NCBI GenBank assembly: GCA_027316975.1
Contig: DAHVFL010000131.1
Location: forward strand, 1-10,555
DNA: 10,555 bases
Source: Chloroflexota bacterium
GTDB taxonomy: Bacteria; Chloroflexota; Ktedonobacteria; Ktedonobacterales; Ktedonobacteraceae
Direction of reading: 5' to 3'
The notes below the pieces were generated by a model. That model did not search any database. It had not been told where the DNA came from and saw only the letters and a program-made list of their open reading frames with translations. Positions within the stretch are counted from its first letter, which is position 1. Each line of letters opens with the position of its first letter. The position numbers and the translations under genes were made by a program. This document shows positions 1-6,464 of the stretch, piece by piece.

Positions 1-2
1 AT

Positions 3-989
3 GTTATTTCGTATAGTACGCAGTGGTTTGATCTCATAGCGAAGCTTTATGGGTATACCTTCATTCCTCTCACTACTCGTAATGCTGAAGGCGAAATTAG
101 TGGTTTTTTACCCTTGTGTTATATGCGCAGCCTATTAACGGGGCGACGTTTGGTCTCATTACCCTTTTCTGATATTTGCCCATTGCTTGCCACCAATGAG
201 ACCGACACAAATAATTTAATTGACCAGGCAATCGAACGTGCAAAGGAGCACAAGGTCAAATATTTGGAATTGCGTTCCGGCGTGAACGAGGTTCTTGCGA
301 AACGCCAGGACTTTGTGGAGGAAAAACAGTTATACGTGCGCTGGTTGATGCCCCTATCTGCTGATCCCGATAGCGTCTGGTCGAGCTTGCGTAAGCCAAT
401 TCAACACCAGGTGAAGAAGTCGCAGAAATTGGGGGTGCAGGTGCGCATAGCACAAAACCGCGAGGATATGGAATCCTATTACCGATTGCATTTACAGACG
501 CGCAACAAAAAACATGGTATGCCGGCCCAGCCGGCAGAGTATTTTTGTGGCTTATGGGACGCTTTTGCCGCCAGCGGCTCGGTGCGGCTTCTGCTGGCCG
601 AGCACGAGGGAACGGTTATCGCGGGCATGGTTTTGCTGGCATCCGGTTCAACCATTCGTTACGCTTATGGAGCATCAGACGAACAATTCCTGAAGCTGGC
701 CCCCAATAACCTGCTCATGTGGACGGCCATCAAACTGGGCTGCACCAATGGATATCAAACGCTTGATATGGGGCGAACCTCGCGTGGCAACGAAGGGCTA
801 ATGGAGTTTAAGCGCCGCTGGGGAGCAGAACCAGAACCTCTTCCATACTACTATTATCCACAGGTAGCCGGACTCGCCTCTACCTCTGAGGCGAGCTGGA
901 AATTTCGCGTACTCACCTCGTGTTGGAAGCGGTTGCCGTTGCCAGTAGCTGCCACTCTGGGCGGCAAGCTCTACAGACATCTTGGGTGA
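3..989 (+). CDS. FemAB/BioF2-like GNAT acyltransferase, 5'-truncated by the window edge
   Basis: The reading frame is open from base 3 with no stop upstream, and the protein reads sensibly before any start codon (ISYSTQWFDLIAKLYGYTF, then a GFLPL motif), so the gene begins outside the window; the TTG at 114 is only an internal codon. 328 residues are visible. Residues about 155-300 carry the hallmarks of the Acetyltransf_6/FemAB-like fold: a basic stretch ending in KKSQKLGV, YGAS, PNNLLMW, then LDMGRTSRGNEGLMEFKRRWGAE. In this family such proteins transfer amino-acyl or acyl groups onto peptidoglycan, polysaccharide or lipid precursors and often sit in exopolysaccharide loci, which fits the sugar enzymes next door. 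The substrate cannot be deduced. Family assignment is confident and the exact role is unknown. Confidence 0.85.
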   Translation, partial: VISYSTQWFDLIAKLYGYTFIPLTTRNAEGEISGFLPLCYMRSLLTGRRLVSLPFSDICPLLATNETDTNNLIDQAIERAKEHKVKYLELRSGVNEVLAKRQDFVEEKQLYVRWLMPLSADPDSVWSSLRKPIQHQVKKSQKLGVQVRIAQNREDMESYYRLHLQTRNKKHGMPAQPAEYFCGLWDAFAASGSVRLLLAEHEGTVIAGMVLLASGSTIRYAYGASDEQFLKLAPNNLLMWTAIKLGCTNGYQTLDMGRTSRGNEGLMEFKRRWGAEPEPLPYYYYPQVAGLASTSEASWKFRVLTSCWKRLPLPVAATLGGKLYRHLG

Positions 990-990
990 T

Positions 991-1053
991 ACAAAACTGC
1001 CGGTGTTGGTTTTTCCTTTTGCGGGATTCCAGGACCAACGCTGGCAGTTTTGT
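991..1053. terminator. Bidirectional intrinsic terminator between convergent genes
   Basis: The arms 991-1010 (ACAAAACTGCCGGTGTTGGT) and 1034-1053 pair over all 20 positions, with two G-U pairs, around a 23-nt loop. The outer part of each arm reads CAGTTTTGT in its own direction, so both strands give a stem ending in a short T run. It lies one base after the stop of the acyltransferase (989) and ends 10 bases before the stop of the convergent dehydrogenase (1064), the expected place for a shared terminator. The T runs are short, so efficiency is uncertain. Confidence 0.75.
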
Positions 1054-1063
1054 TGCCAGTTGG

Positions 1064-2068
1064 TTAAACCAGCAGCGTGTTCAACTCTAACTGTTTTTGC
1101 AGGGACTCCTGGGCGGCGGCCAGTATTTTCACCACCTTTAAACCAACCTCTCCGTTTGCTCGTGGCTGCACGCCAGTTCGGATAGCATTGGCGAAATCCT
1201 CGCATTCCAGGCGCAGCGGCTCGATCTCATCGAAGTGTGGAATGGTAATCGCGCCGTATCGGTAGGAGACAACGGGGTCTGCGTGTATTTCGGCTCCTTT
1301 GTTAAAGATTTTGAGCATTTCCGCCTTGTTCACGTCATCGTAGACGGCCATTCTGGCGTCTCCAATTACGGTTACGCGGCGGGTTTTGTTGGGGTGCAGC
1401 CAGCTAACGTGAATATGCGCATTCAATCCATCGTCAAATTCAAGGTCGAGGTGGGCGACATCATGGATGTGCCTCTGTAAATTGGCATGAGCCTGTACCT
1501 TGATCTTGACAGGTTTCTTATCGAGTAAATAGAGCAGTATAGATATGTCATGTGGGGCAAGATCCCATATGACATTGATATCGTTGCGAAATAGACCCAG
1601 GTTGAGGCGTTCCGTCTCAATACAGTAGATTTTTCCCAGATCCCCACCATGGATGAGTTTGCGCAATTCGTTGACGGCGGGGTTATATTCGAAGGTATGA
1701 CCGACCATCAGGATAAGTTTTTGTTCCTGGGCCAGGGCTACCAGTTCTTCTGCCTCATCTACGCTGTAGGTGAGTGGCTTTTCGACAAGTACGTGTTTTC
1801 CGTGCAACAAAGCCTGCCTGGCTAATTGGAAATGGGTGCGCACCGGGGTGACAATCACCACTGCGTCAACGTCTGAATTAAATATATCCGAAGCCTGGGT
1901 TGTGGTTTTGATCCAGGGTTGGTTCACATTGAGTGAAGAGAGACGGCTGATATCAGAGTCCGCCACCATGGTGACGGCTGCGTTCGGCAACGTTGCCAGA
2001 TTACGCGAAATTTTTGGTCCCCAGTATCCCCAACCGATAACCCCAAAACGCAAATCATACAATTGCAT
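1064..2068 (-). CDS. Gfo/Idh/MocA-family NAD(P)-dependent sugar oxidoreductase
   Basis: 334 residues, the usual length for the family. The N-terminal Rossmann fold starts with GVIGWGYWGPKI (residues 9-20), the glycine-rich dinucleotide loop. VEKPLT (95-100) is the conserved EKP motif whose lysine is catalytic. The C-terminal substrate domain includes IWDLAPHDISILLYLL (167-182), with the histidine expected in the active site. This version resembles the dehydrogenases that oxidise nucleotide-activated sugars (UDP-GlcNAc or UDP-uronate 3-dehydrogenase, WlbA-like) in O-antigen and capsule clusters, which suits the neighbouring phosphoglycosyl transferase; the exact sugar is inferred only. The ATG at 2068 is preceded by the purine-rich site AAAGGGAAAG, supporting this start. 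It converges on the acyltransferase and diverges from the sugar transferase. Confidence 0.9.
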   Translation of the reverse strand: MQLYDLRFGVIGWGYWGPKISRNLATLPNAAVTMVADSDISRLSSLNVNQPWIKTTTQASDIFNSDVDAVVIVTPVRTHFQLARQALLHGKHVLVEKPLTYSVDEAEELVALAQEQKLILMVGHTFEYNPAVNELRKLIHGGDLGKIYCIETERLNLGLFRNDINVIWDLAPHDISILLYLLDKKPVKIKVQAHANLQRHIHDVAHLDLEFDDGLNAHIHVSWLHPNKTRRVTVIGDARMAVYDDVNKAEMLKIFNKGAEIHADPVVSYRYGAITIPHFDEIEPLRLECEDFANAIRTGVQPRANGEVGLKVVKILAAAQESLQKQLELNTLLV

Positions 2069-2426
2069 ATCTTTCCCTTTCTCTATATTGTCTAGCTTGT
2101 TAAGCTTGTCTAGTATTCTGGTTGCCTCGTCCCTCGCGATCTATCCCTATAACCAAATGTACGAGATAAGGGTACTAGAAAAATAGTCCTGGAGGTTGAG
2201 AACAGGTGAACTCAAAGATATGAAGTACAGATTAGCTTACCTGGCATGATACATACTCAGTAGTTCGACCATCAATTCACAACCGCCTCTCTAGTTTCTC
2301 TCCCACATTAACATACATTATCATACCGGGTTTACACCCCCATCAACTATGCTCTAGTACGGGACATATAGTGTGTGTTGGCTTTAACAATCAGGCTGGT
2401 TCTGTACTAACCAGGGGGGTATCGAG
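2069..2426. promoter_or_regulatory. 358-bp divergent intergenic region
   Basis: No credible gene is seen here. It separates the minus-strand dehydrogenase from the plus-strand sugar transferase and so should hold promoters for both. I found no pair of -35/-10 boxes good enough to name. Visible items are a direct repeat close to the dehydrogenase start (listed separately) and a strong plus-strand ribosome-binding site, AGGGGGG at 2413-2419, seven bases before the ATG at 2427. A long 5' untranslated region for the sugar transferase is possible. Confidence 0.5.
2088..2113. repeat. Short direct repeat TTGTCTAG x2, 18-bp period, upstream of the dehydrogenase
   Basis: TTGTCTAG occurs at 2088-2095 and again at 2106-2113; AGCTTGT is also duplicated inside the block (2094-2100 and 2103-2109). 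The block begins 20 bp upstream of the dehydrogenase start codon, in its leader or promoter. Two half-sites about two helical turns apart would suit an operator, but this is inference from spacing alone. Confidence 0.4.
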
Positions 2427-3107
2427 ATGGCTACTCTTTCACCGCTTATTCGAGACGAGATGCAGTTAAAACAGAGATATTTACGCGCTAAACGGGTCCT
2501 GGATATTGCGTTTACTCTGCTTGTACTCCCGTTTCTCTGCCTGGTGATGTTGATTATTGCTGTCTTCATTCGCATCGATTCCGAAGGGCCGATCTTCTAC
2601 CGGCAGAAACGAGTGGGGCAGGATGGGATCGAATTTGAAATGCTCAAGTTCCGTTCAATGCACGTCAATAATCAAGATACGCTTCATCGCGAGGCTGTGA
2701 AGCAATACATGAAAGGTGATAAACTAAACGGCGATGATGGCGCTGTTAGTACGATTTACAAGCTGGTGGATGATCCTCGTATTACCAGGGTTGGACGTAT
2801 TATCCGTAAGCTCAGCATCGATGAATTGCCGCAATTTTTTAATGCCTTGCATGGTGAGATGAGCGTGGTTGGACCACGCCCGCCTCTGCCCTATGAGGTT
2901 GAAGGATATAGCCCACATGATACTTTGCGGTTATGCGCGAAACCAGGCATCACGGGCTACTGGCAGGTGTATGGGCGCAGCCGGGTGACTTTTGATGAAA
3001 TGGTGGAGATGGATATCAATTATCTTCAGCAACAGTCAATTCTACAGGACATGAAGTTGATTATCCTCACTATTCCCGTCGTGGTTTCTGGACGTGGTGG
3101 CGGCTAG
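2427..3107 (+). CDS. Monotopic phosphoglycosyl transferase (bacterial sugar transferase, PglC/WcaJ catalytic domain)
   Basis: 226 residues covering only the catalytic domain of the bacterial sugar transferase family (PF02397). KRVLDIAFTLLVLPF, continuing to about residue 49, is the N-terminal re-entrant membrane helix with its central proline. GPIFYRQKRVGQDG (54-67) and LKFRSM (73-78) follow. SIDELPQFFNAL (130-141) contains the Asp132-Glu133 dyad in which the aspartate is the nucleophile in PglC-type enzymes. SVVGPRPPLP and KPGITGYWQVYGRSRVTF complete the signature. These enzymes move a sugar-1-phosphate from a nucleotide sugar to undecaprenyl phosphate at the cytoplasmic membrane and start repeat-unit assembly. 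The large N-terminal membrane domain of WcaJ is absent. The start is supported by AGGGGGG seven bases upstream. The sugar specificity cannot be read. Confidence 0.93.
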   Translation: MATLSPLIRDEMQLKQRYLRAKRVLDIAFTLLVLPFLCLVMLIIAVFIRIDSEGPIFYRQKRVGQDGIEFEMLKFRSMHVNNQDTLHREAVKQYMKGDKLNGDDGAVSTIYKLVDDPRITRVGRIIRKLSIDELPQFFNALHGEMSVVGPRPPLPYEVEGYSPHDTLRLCAKPGITGYWQVYGRSRVTFDEMVEMDINYLQQQSILQDMKLIILTIPVVVSGRGGG

Positions 3108-3129
3108 CAGTCAAATTCTCATCTGATAG

Positions 3130-3519
3130 TTAAGGGTACTCAGCTAAGAGAAACGATACGATGCATTGCAACTGGATGCGATGGAGATAGTAGGGACGCC
3201 CCAGCAGCTTTCTATACTTTCGATGCTCGCAGCGTTCAATACGATCGATGAGCAGACGCATTCTGGACTGATCGACAAACACGGTAAAAATAGAATAGCC
3301 TGTCAGCTTTTCAAGGGATTGAATAATGGTCCTCTGCTGATGGTTGGTTATTGCCACTGTTAATATGCCTCCCGCGGCTCCCACGACTATGAACTGATAA
3401 CTTTTCATTAATTCCAGGGGTAAAATGCGGTGATAGCGGCTTGGTACACGCCGAATTGTATCAAGTCGAGGTATGAGACTATAAAATGGGCTGTCTGCCA
3501 TCTTAGCCATCATCTCCAT
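3130..3519 (-). CDS. Small stand-alone protein resembling the GspE/PilB N-terminal (T2SSE_N/MshEN) domain
   Basis: 129 residues from the ATG at 3519. An in-frame TTG at 3558 would add 13 residues, but ATG with AAAGG about ten bases upstream looks better. Residues about 14-97 follow the pattern of the domain that precedes the ATPase core in type II secretion and type IV pilus ATPases: a SLIPRLDTIRRVPSRYHRILPLELM stretch, then GGILTVAITNHQQRTIIQSL, then KLTGYSIFTVFVDQSRMRLLIDRI. The ATPase domain is absent, and the remaining 30 residues are basic and then hydrophobic without an obvious motif. I do not see the RLG-type repeats needed for cyclic-di-GMP binding by MshEN domains, so ligand binding is not supported. 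It ends 22 bp from the convergent sugar transferase. Function unknown; domain resemblance is moderately sure. Confidence 0.65.
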   Translation of the reverse strand: MEMMAKMADSPFYSLIPRLDTIRRVPSRYHRILPLELMKSYQFIVVGAAGGILTVAITNHQQRTIIQSLEKLTGYSIFTVFVDQSRMRLLIDRIERCEHRKYRKLLGRPYYLHRIQLQCIVSFLLAEYP

Positions 3520-3654
3520 AAAATAGTGGCCTTTACATTGTATTAGTTGTTTGTGCAAGACAGTGTAGCAGTTGGATATGTAAATATGATGTTGAAGCAG
3601 ACGAAAAAGTGGTGTCAGTCTCTCATTTTAAGTGAAAATACCGTTCCAGACGAA

Positions 3655-3690
3655 AAAAATAGGCGAAAAATACAACATTCGCCTATTTTT
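3655..3690 (-). terminator. Intrinsic terminator after the OmpR-type regulator
   Basis: Arms 3655-3667 and 3678-3690 form a perfect 13-bp stem (AAAAATAGGCGAA against TTCGCCTATTTTT) with a 10-nt loop. On the minus strand the GC core is followed by a run of seven T (3659-3653). It starts 24 bp beyond the regulator stop codon at 3715. The right arm ends in five T on the plus strand, so it could also work weakly in the other direction. Confidence 0.85.
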
Positions 3691-3714
3691 CTACGAGGGA
3701 GCAGGTTGTTACTG

Positions 3715-4461
3715 CTAGCCTGAAACGGCTTGCAGGGTGCGCACAAGCTCTTTGGCATCTTGCGCTTGCCCATCGGCTGAGGAACGGATCAAGGTGTAGC
3801 CGACTCCTGGTACGGTCAAAATATAGCGAGGGTTGCCTGAATCGGATTCAACCTTCTGGCGAAGGTGGCGGATGTGCGCTTTGATGAGGCAACTGTCGCC
3901 GTCGTTGCCGAATCCCCAGATGTGTGAAACGATTTGATTGGCTGTGCAGACATTGTTGGCATTCACTGCCAGCAAATGCAGCAATTTACTTTCGGTTGGT
4001 GTCAGGCGTGACGTTTTTCCATTGACACGCACCTCATTGTGTAGAGAGTCAACCTGGAGTGGCCCCACTTTGACGATGGATGACGGACGCTGGCTAAGGG
4101 TTGAACGTCCTCTTCGACTTACAGCCCGGATACGCGCCAGGATTTGTGAGGGAAAGAACGGTTTGCGCAAATAATCATCGGCACCTGATTCCAGGCACTT
4201 AACCTCGTCCTGCACATCTTTCCCGTCAGTAACAACTAACACGAGTGCGTCATGTATATGACGCATATCGCGACACATGGTAAGCGCATCGATATCTTTC
4301 AATGTTGAATCCAAAATGACGAGGTCTGGTTTTTGCTCTTCCCATTCAACCTTTGCGCGTTCGCCACTATAAGCGCGATGAACCTCGTACCCCAGCGTTT
4401 TCAGCCAACTTGTGAGCATCTCTACAAGGTCGCGATCATTATCAACTATCAATAACTTCAT
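3715..4461 (-). CDS. OmpR/PhoB-family response regulator
   Basis: 248 residues from the ATG at 4461, chosen because AGGGGG lies five bases upstream and the protein then opens directly with MKLLIVDND; an in-frame start at 4497 would add 12 non-homologous residues. The receiver domain spans about 1-115, with Asp51 as phosphoacceptor (VILDSTL), Thr78 (VVTDG) and Lys100 (LRKPF). The acidic pair is Asp7-Asn8, so one usual Mg-binding acid is Asn. The winged-helix DNA-binding domain covers about 130-226: LTPTESKLLHLLA, the recognition helix near KAHIRHLRQKV, and the wing GVGYTL. A 20-residue tail follows. No kinase lies beside it in the usual operon position; the incomplete kinase is two genes upstream, with a 126-bp gap before this gene, so it may answer to another sensor. 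Targets are unknown. Confidence 0.93.
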   Translation of the reverse strand: MKLLIVDNDRDLVEMLTSWLKTLGYEVHRAYSGERAKVEWEEQKPDLVILDSTLKDIDALTMCRDMRHIHDALVLVVTDGKDVQDEVKCLESGADDYLRKPFFPSQILARIRAVSRRGRSTLSQRPSSIVKVGPLQVDSLHNEVRVNGKTSRLTPTESKLLHLLAVNANNVCTANQIVSHIWGFGNDGDSCLIKAHIRHLRQKVESDSGNPRYILTVPGVGYTLIRSSADGQAQDAKELVRTLQAVSG

Positions 4462-4508
4462 ACTTCCCCCTGTAGTGCAGGCTGTCAGGCCCTTCAAATC
4501 GGTTAATT

Positions 4509-4514
4509 ATTATA
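4509..4514 (-). promoter_or_regulatory. Possible -10 box (TATAAT) for the OmpR-type regulator
   Basis: The minus strand reads TATAAT, a perfect match to the -10 consensus, 47 bp upstream of the regulator start at 4461 in an AT-rich gap (4462-4587). No convincing -35 box lies at the correct distance, so this rests on one hexamer in AT-rich DNA. The position would give a leader of about 35-40 nt. Confidence 0.3.
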
Positions 4515-4587
4515 ATCAACAACCAAAATGAATTAAAACATATAACCCTGCAATAATCAATTGCTCAAATGTAGTAGATAATAATAC

Positions 4588-5397
4588 TCAATACCTGAAT
4601 TTCGATGTATCGATCATATTTCTAACCCCCTCAAATGAGGTATATGAGGCGGCCTGAGTGCGGTTGGTAACTCGCAATTTTCTCAAAATATTTTGTATAT
4701 GTTTACCGACTGTGAAACGAGATATTGAGAGCTGAGATGCGATTTGCTTGTTGCTGAGTCCCAGACGCACGAGCTGGAAGATCTTCTCCTCCTGGGGAGT
4801 GAGATGCGATAAGGGAGACGATGCTATCCTTTGTAAATGGGTGTCTAGTGCTTGTCGGTCTGGTGGCGTGGATGGGCTGATTTCACTTTTTGCCGCGATC
4901 TGGTTTTCTTCAAGTGAAAGACATTTGTGAACAAGCAGGTTAATGAGCCTGGAGGCAAGCGGTGATGTCAACACCATTTCTCCGTGATGGAAGTTTTGTA
5001 GGAGCCGGGCTATTTCGGCAGCGGGAACATCTTTGGTGAGATAGCCAGAAGCTCCAGCCAGCATCGTTTCAAGGAGTAAGTCGTCGTTCATGGTTGCTGT
5101 TAGGACAATGATGAAGGGTGGCGCATCACGGTGCCGAAGTGCATGAACAAGTTCCATTCCATCGCTATCGGGGAGTGAAAGGTCTATGAAGACCAGGTCA
5201 ATAGCTCTGCGCTGAATGTGCGCGAGCGCAGCCCGGCAAGTACTTGCTTCGGCGACAACGGTAAACCCCTTTATGGTACTAAGAACTTCGCGTAGCCCTT
5301 GACGTACTATCTCATGGTCATCTACGATCATTACGCGTAATGATTGCTTGACGGGTGAATGTTTCAAATTGTGCGTTGAATAATCAGGTGTATTCAT
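4588..5397 (-). CDS. NarL/FixJ-family (LuxR-type HTH) response regulator
   Basis: 269 residues. The receiver domain (about 20-135) has Asp26-Asp27 (VDDHE), phosphoacceptor Asp72 (VFIDLSLPDSDG), Thr100 and Lys122 (YLTKDV), all as expected. A linker of about 50 residues leads to a C-terminal LuxR-type helix-turn-helix: LTPQEEKIFQLVRLGLSNKQIA, then QLSISRFTVGKHIQNILRKL (about 199-241). The ATG at 5397 lies 8 bp after the stop of the membrane DHp protein (5406) and has only a weak ribosome-binding site, which suggests translational coupling. The linker is longer than usual and the HTH is standard. By pairing, the upstream DHp protein is the presumed partner, but since that protein has no ATPase domain, phosphate must come from elsewhere or the pair works differently. 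Confidence 0.93.
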   Translation of the reverse strand: MNTPDYSTHNLKHSPVKQSLRVMIVDDHEIVRQGLREVLSTIKGFTVVAEASTCRAALAHIQRRAIDLVFIDLSLPDSDGMELVHALRHRDAPPFIIVLTATMNDDLLLETMLAGASGYLTKDVPAAEIARLLQNFHHGEMVLTSPLASRLINLLVHKCLSLEENQIAAKSEISPSTPPDRQALDTHLQRIASSPLSHLTPQEEKIFQLVRLGLSNKQIASQLSISRFTVGKHIQNILRKLRVTNRTQAASYTSFEGVRNMIDTSKFRY

Positions 5398-5405
5398 AGG
5401 TATCG

Positions 5406-6197
5406 TTATCGTTTTTCTACCGCTGATGCCGAAGTCTGTAAATCCAGTATCACCTTACGCGCTTCGCTTATGGTACGATCTACGTTGCATTTTAATTTTT
5501 TCACTTCATCCGCGCTCAGATGCAACATGTCATCTTGCTTGTTGCGTAAGAGAAGCAAGCTAAATTGCAATTGCAAGGCGCTAAGTTCTTGTAGAAGCCC
5601 ATCATGCAATTCGTGTTTCAAAACAGAGCGTTCTTTCTCAATAGCGCCGGAGAGTTCCTGGGAGTGTTGCAACACGAGCAGGTCGTGTTCATGTTGAGCC
5701 TGGATCAATTCTAGTGCATTGTGAGTAGACCTTTTGGCGTAGCGACTAATGCGTTCAACAAGTAGCGGCGTGGTACAGGAGATAAGTGAAGTGATAAATA
5801 AGAGGAGTATGATATTTTGTAAAATGCCTGCGTATACGACAGCTAGCAATATGCAGATATCGATAGTAACCAGGATAGATATACCAACGTAACGAGATAT
5901 GCGAAACCTGTTGGCCAGTCCCAGACCAAGTAATAAGACGAGGGTACTGGCAATAACGGCAAGAGCTAAATCTGGCAAGCGTAGTAACACGGAATTATCT
6001 GCGGCAGAAGATAGCAGTGAGTGCAGATGGAGGCCGATGATCCCCATGAACAGGAGCAATCCGAATTTAAAAGCTGAGTAGAGTGAAAGAAGACGAAAGC
6101 GTGCCAACCAGACAAAGTCTGTCGAGTCCGTTTGCCTTCTCCAAGCGCTTAATACAGTATGTATCACAAATTGTATGGGTTGAAGTATATTTAGCAT
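5406..6197 (-). CDS. Membrane protein with NarL-type HisKA_3 dimerisation domain but no HATPase domain
   Basis: 263 residues from the ATG at 6197, chosen for the TGGAG site nine bases upstream; in-frame ATG 6230 and TTG 6260 are alternatives with weaker sites. Four hydrophobic segments lie at about 44-62, 76-95, 104-124 and 127-146. A helical coiled-coil-like stretch (about 155-192) leads into the HisKA_3 motif KHELHDGLLQELSALQLQF, with phosphoacceptor His198. The helix pair ends with ISEARKVILDLQ and the protein stops about 12 residues later, exactly where the catalytic ATP-binding domain should begin. There is no room for that domain: the response regulator starts 8 bp downstream. Known DesK/NarX-type kinases need it. 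This protein could be a phosphate-relay or phosphatase module, or work with an ATPase domain supplied in trans. The reading frame is intact, so I do not call it a pseudogene. Confidence 0.85.
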   Translation of the reverse strand: MLNILQPIQFVIHTVLSAWRRQTDSTDFVWLARFRLLSLYSAFKFGLLLFMGIIGLHLHSLLSSAADNSVLLRLPDLALAVIASTLVLLLGLGLANRFRISRYVGISILVTIDICILLAVVYAGILQNIILLLFITSLISCTTPLLVERISRYAKRSTHNALELIQAQHEHDLLVLQHSQELSGAIEKERSVLKHELHDGLLQELSALQLQFSLLLLRNKQDDMLHLSADEVKKLKCNVDRTISEARKVILDLQTSASAVEKR

Positions 6198-6464
6198 AAG
6201 ATTGTTCTCCAAAATTGACAGCCATGTCATGCTGTTGCCAGCCCCATGCACTCCATACAATTACGCAATCGAGGGGTTATGAAATTATCTATAGTCGCAG
6301 TGTTAATGTGCTGGTAATTTGCGTTGGTACCAGTCACACATTTTTAGCTCTCCATAGCTAACTATAAACGATTTTCTCTCGTCTTTCAATGAGGTAATTC
6401 ACCATTACTCCAATAGTTATAGACTTTATGCCATATTACCTGCCTTCCGGGAATCTTTTTGGGG
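6198..6464. promoter_or_regulatory. 267-bp intergenic region between hisD and the regulator operon
   Basis: This AT-rich gap lies downstream of hisD and upstream of the kinase-like gene, both on the minus strand, so it should hold the end of the his transcript and the promoter of the regulator pair. It contains small perfect palindromes: GTAAT/ATTAC at 6394-6408 and TTAGCT/AGCTAA at 6344-6361. The second is followed on the minus strand by a few A rather than a T run, so it is not a convincing terminator. I could not identify a good promoter. Confidence 0.4.

Noticed and set aside
1770..2186. Plus-strand open frame of 138 codons across the dehydrogenase 5' end
   Set aside because: It covers the conserved EKP and Rossmann coding region on the opposite strand and encodes nothing recognisable.
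3130..3519. Cyclic-di-GMP receptor role for the MshEN-like protein
   Set aside because: The RLG-type repeated motif required for nucleotide binding in MshEN domains is not visible in the protein.
3598..3657. 11-bp direct repeat CAGACGAAAAA at 3598-3608 and 3647-3657
   Set aside because: Short, A-rich, and the second copy overlaps the terminator; likely chance or a weak duplication with no clear function.
4550..4564. Small hairpin GCAAT-AATCA-ATTGC after the NarL-type regulator
   Set aside because: The stem is only 5 bp and has no T run on the minus strand, so it does not support a terminator call.
6198..6260. Longer start (TTG 6260 or ATG 6230) for the kinase-like gene
   Set aside because: The ATG at 6197 has the best ribosome-binding site (TGGAG, nine bases upstream); the extra residues add no recognisable signal or membrane segment.
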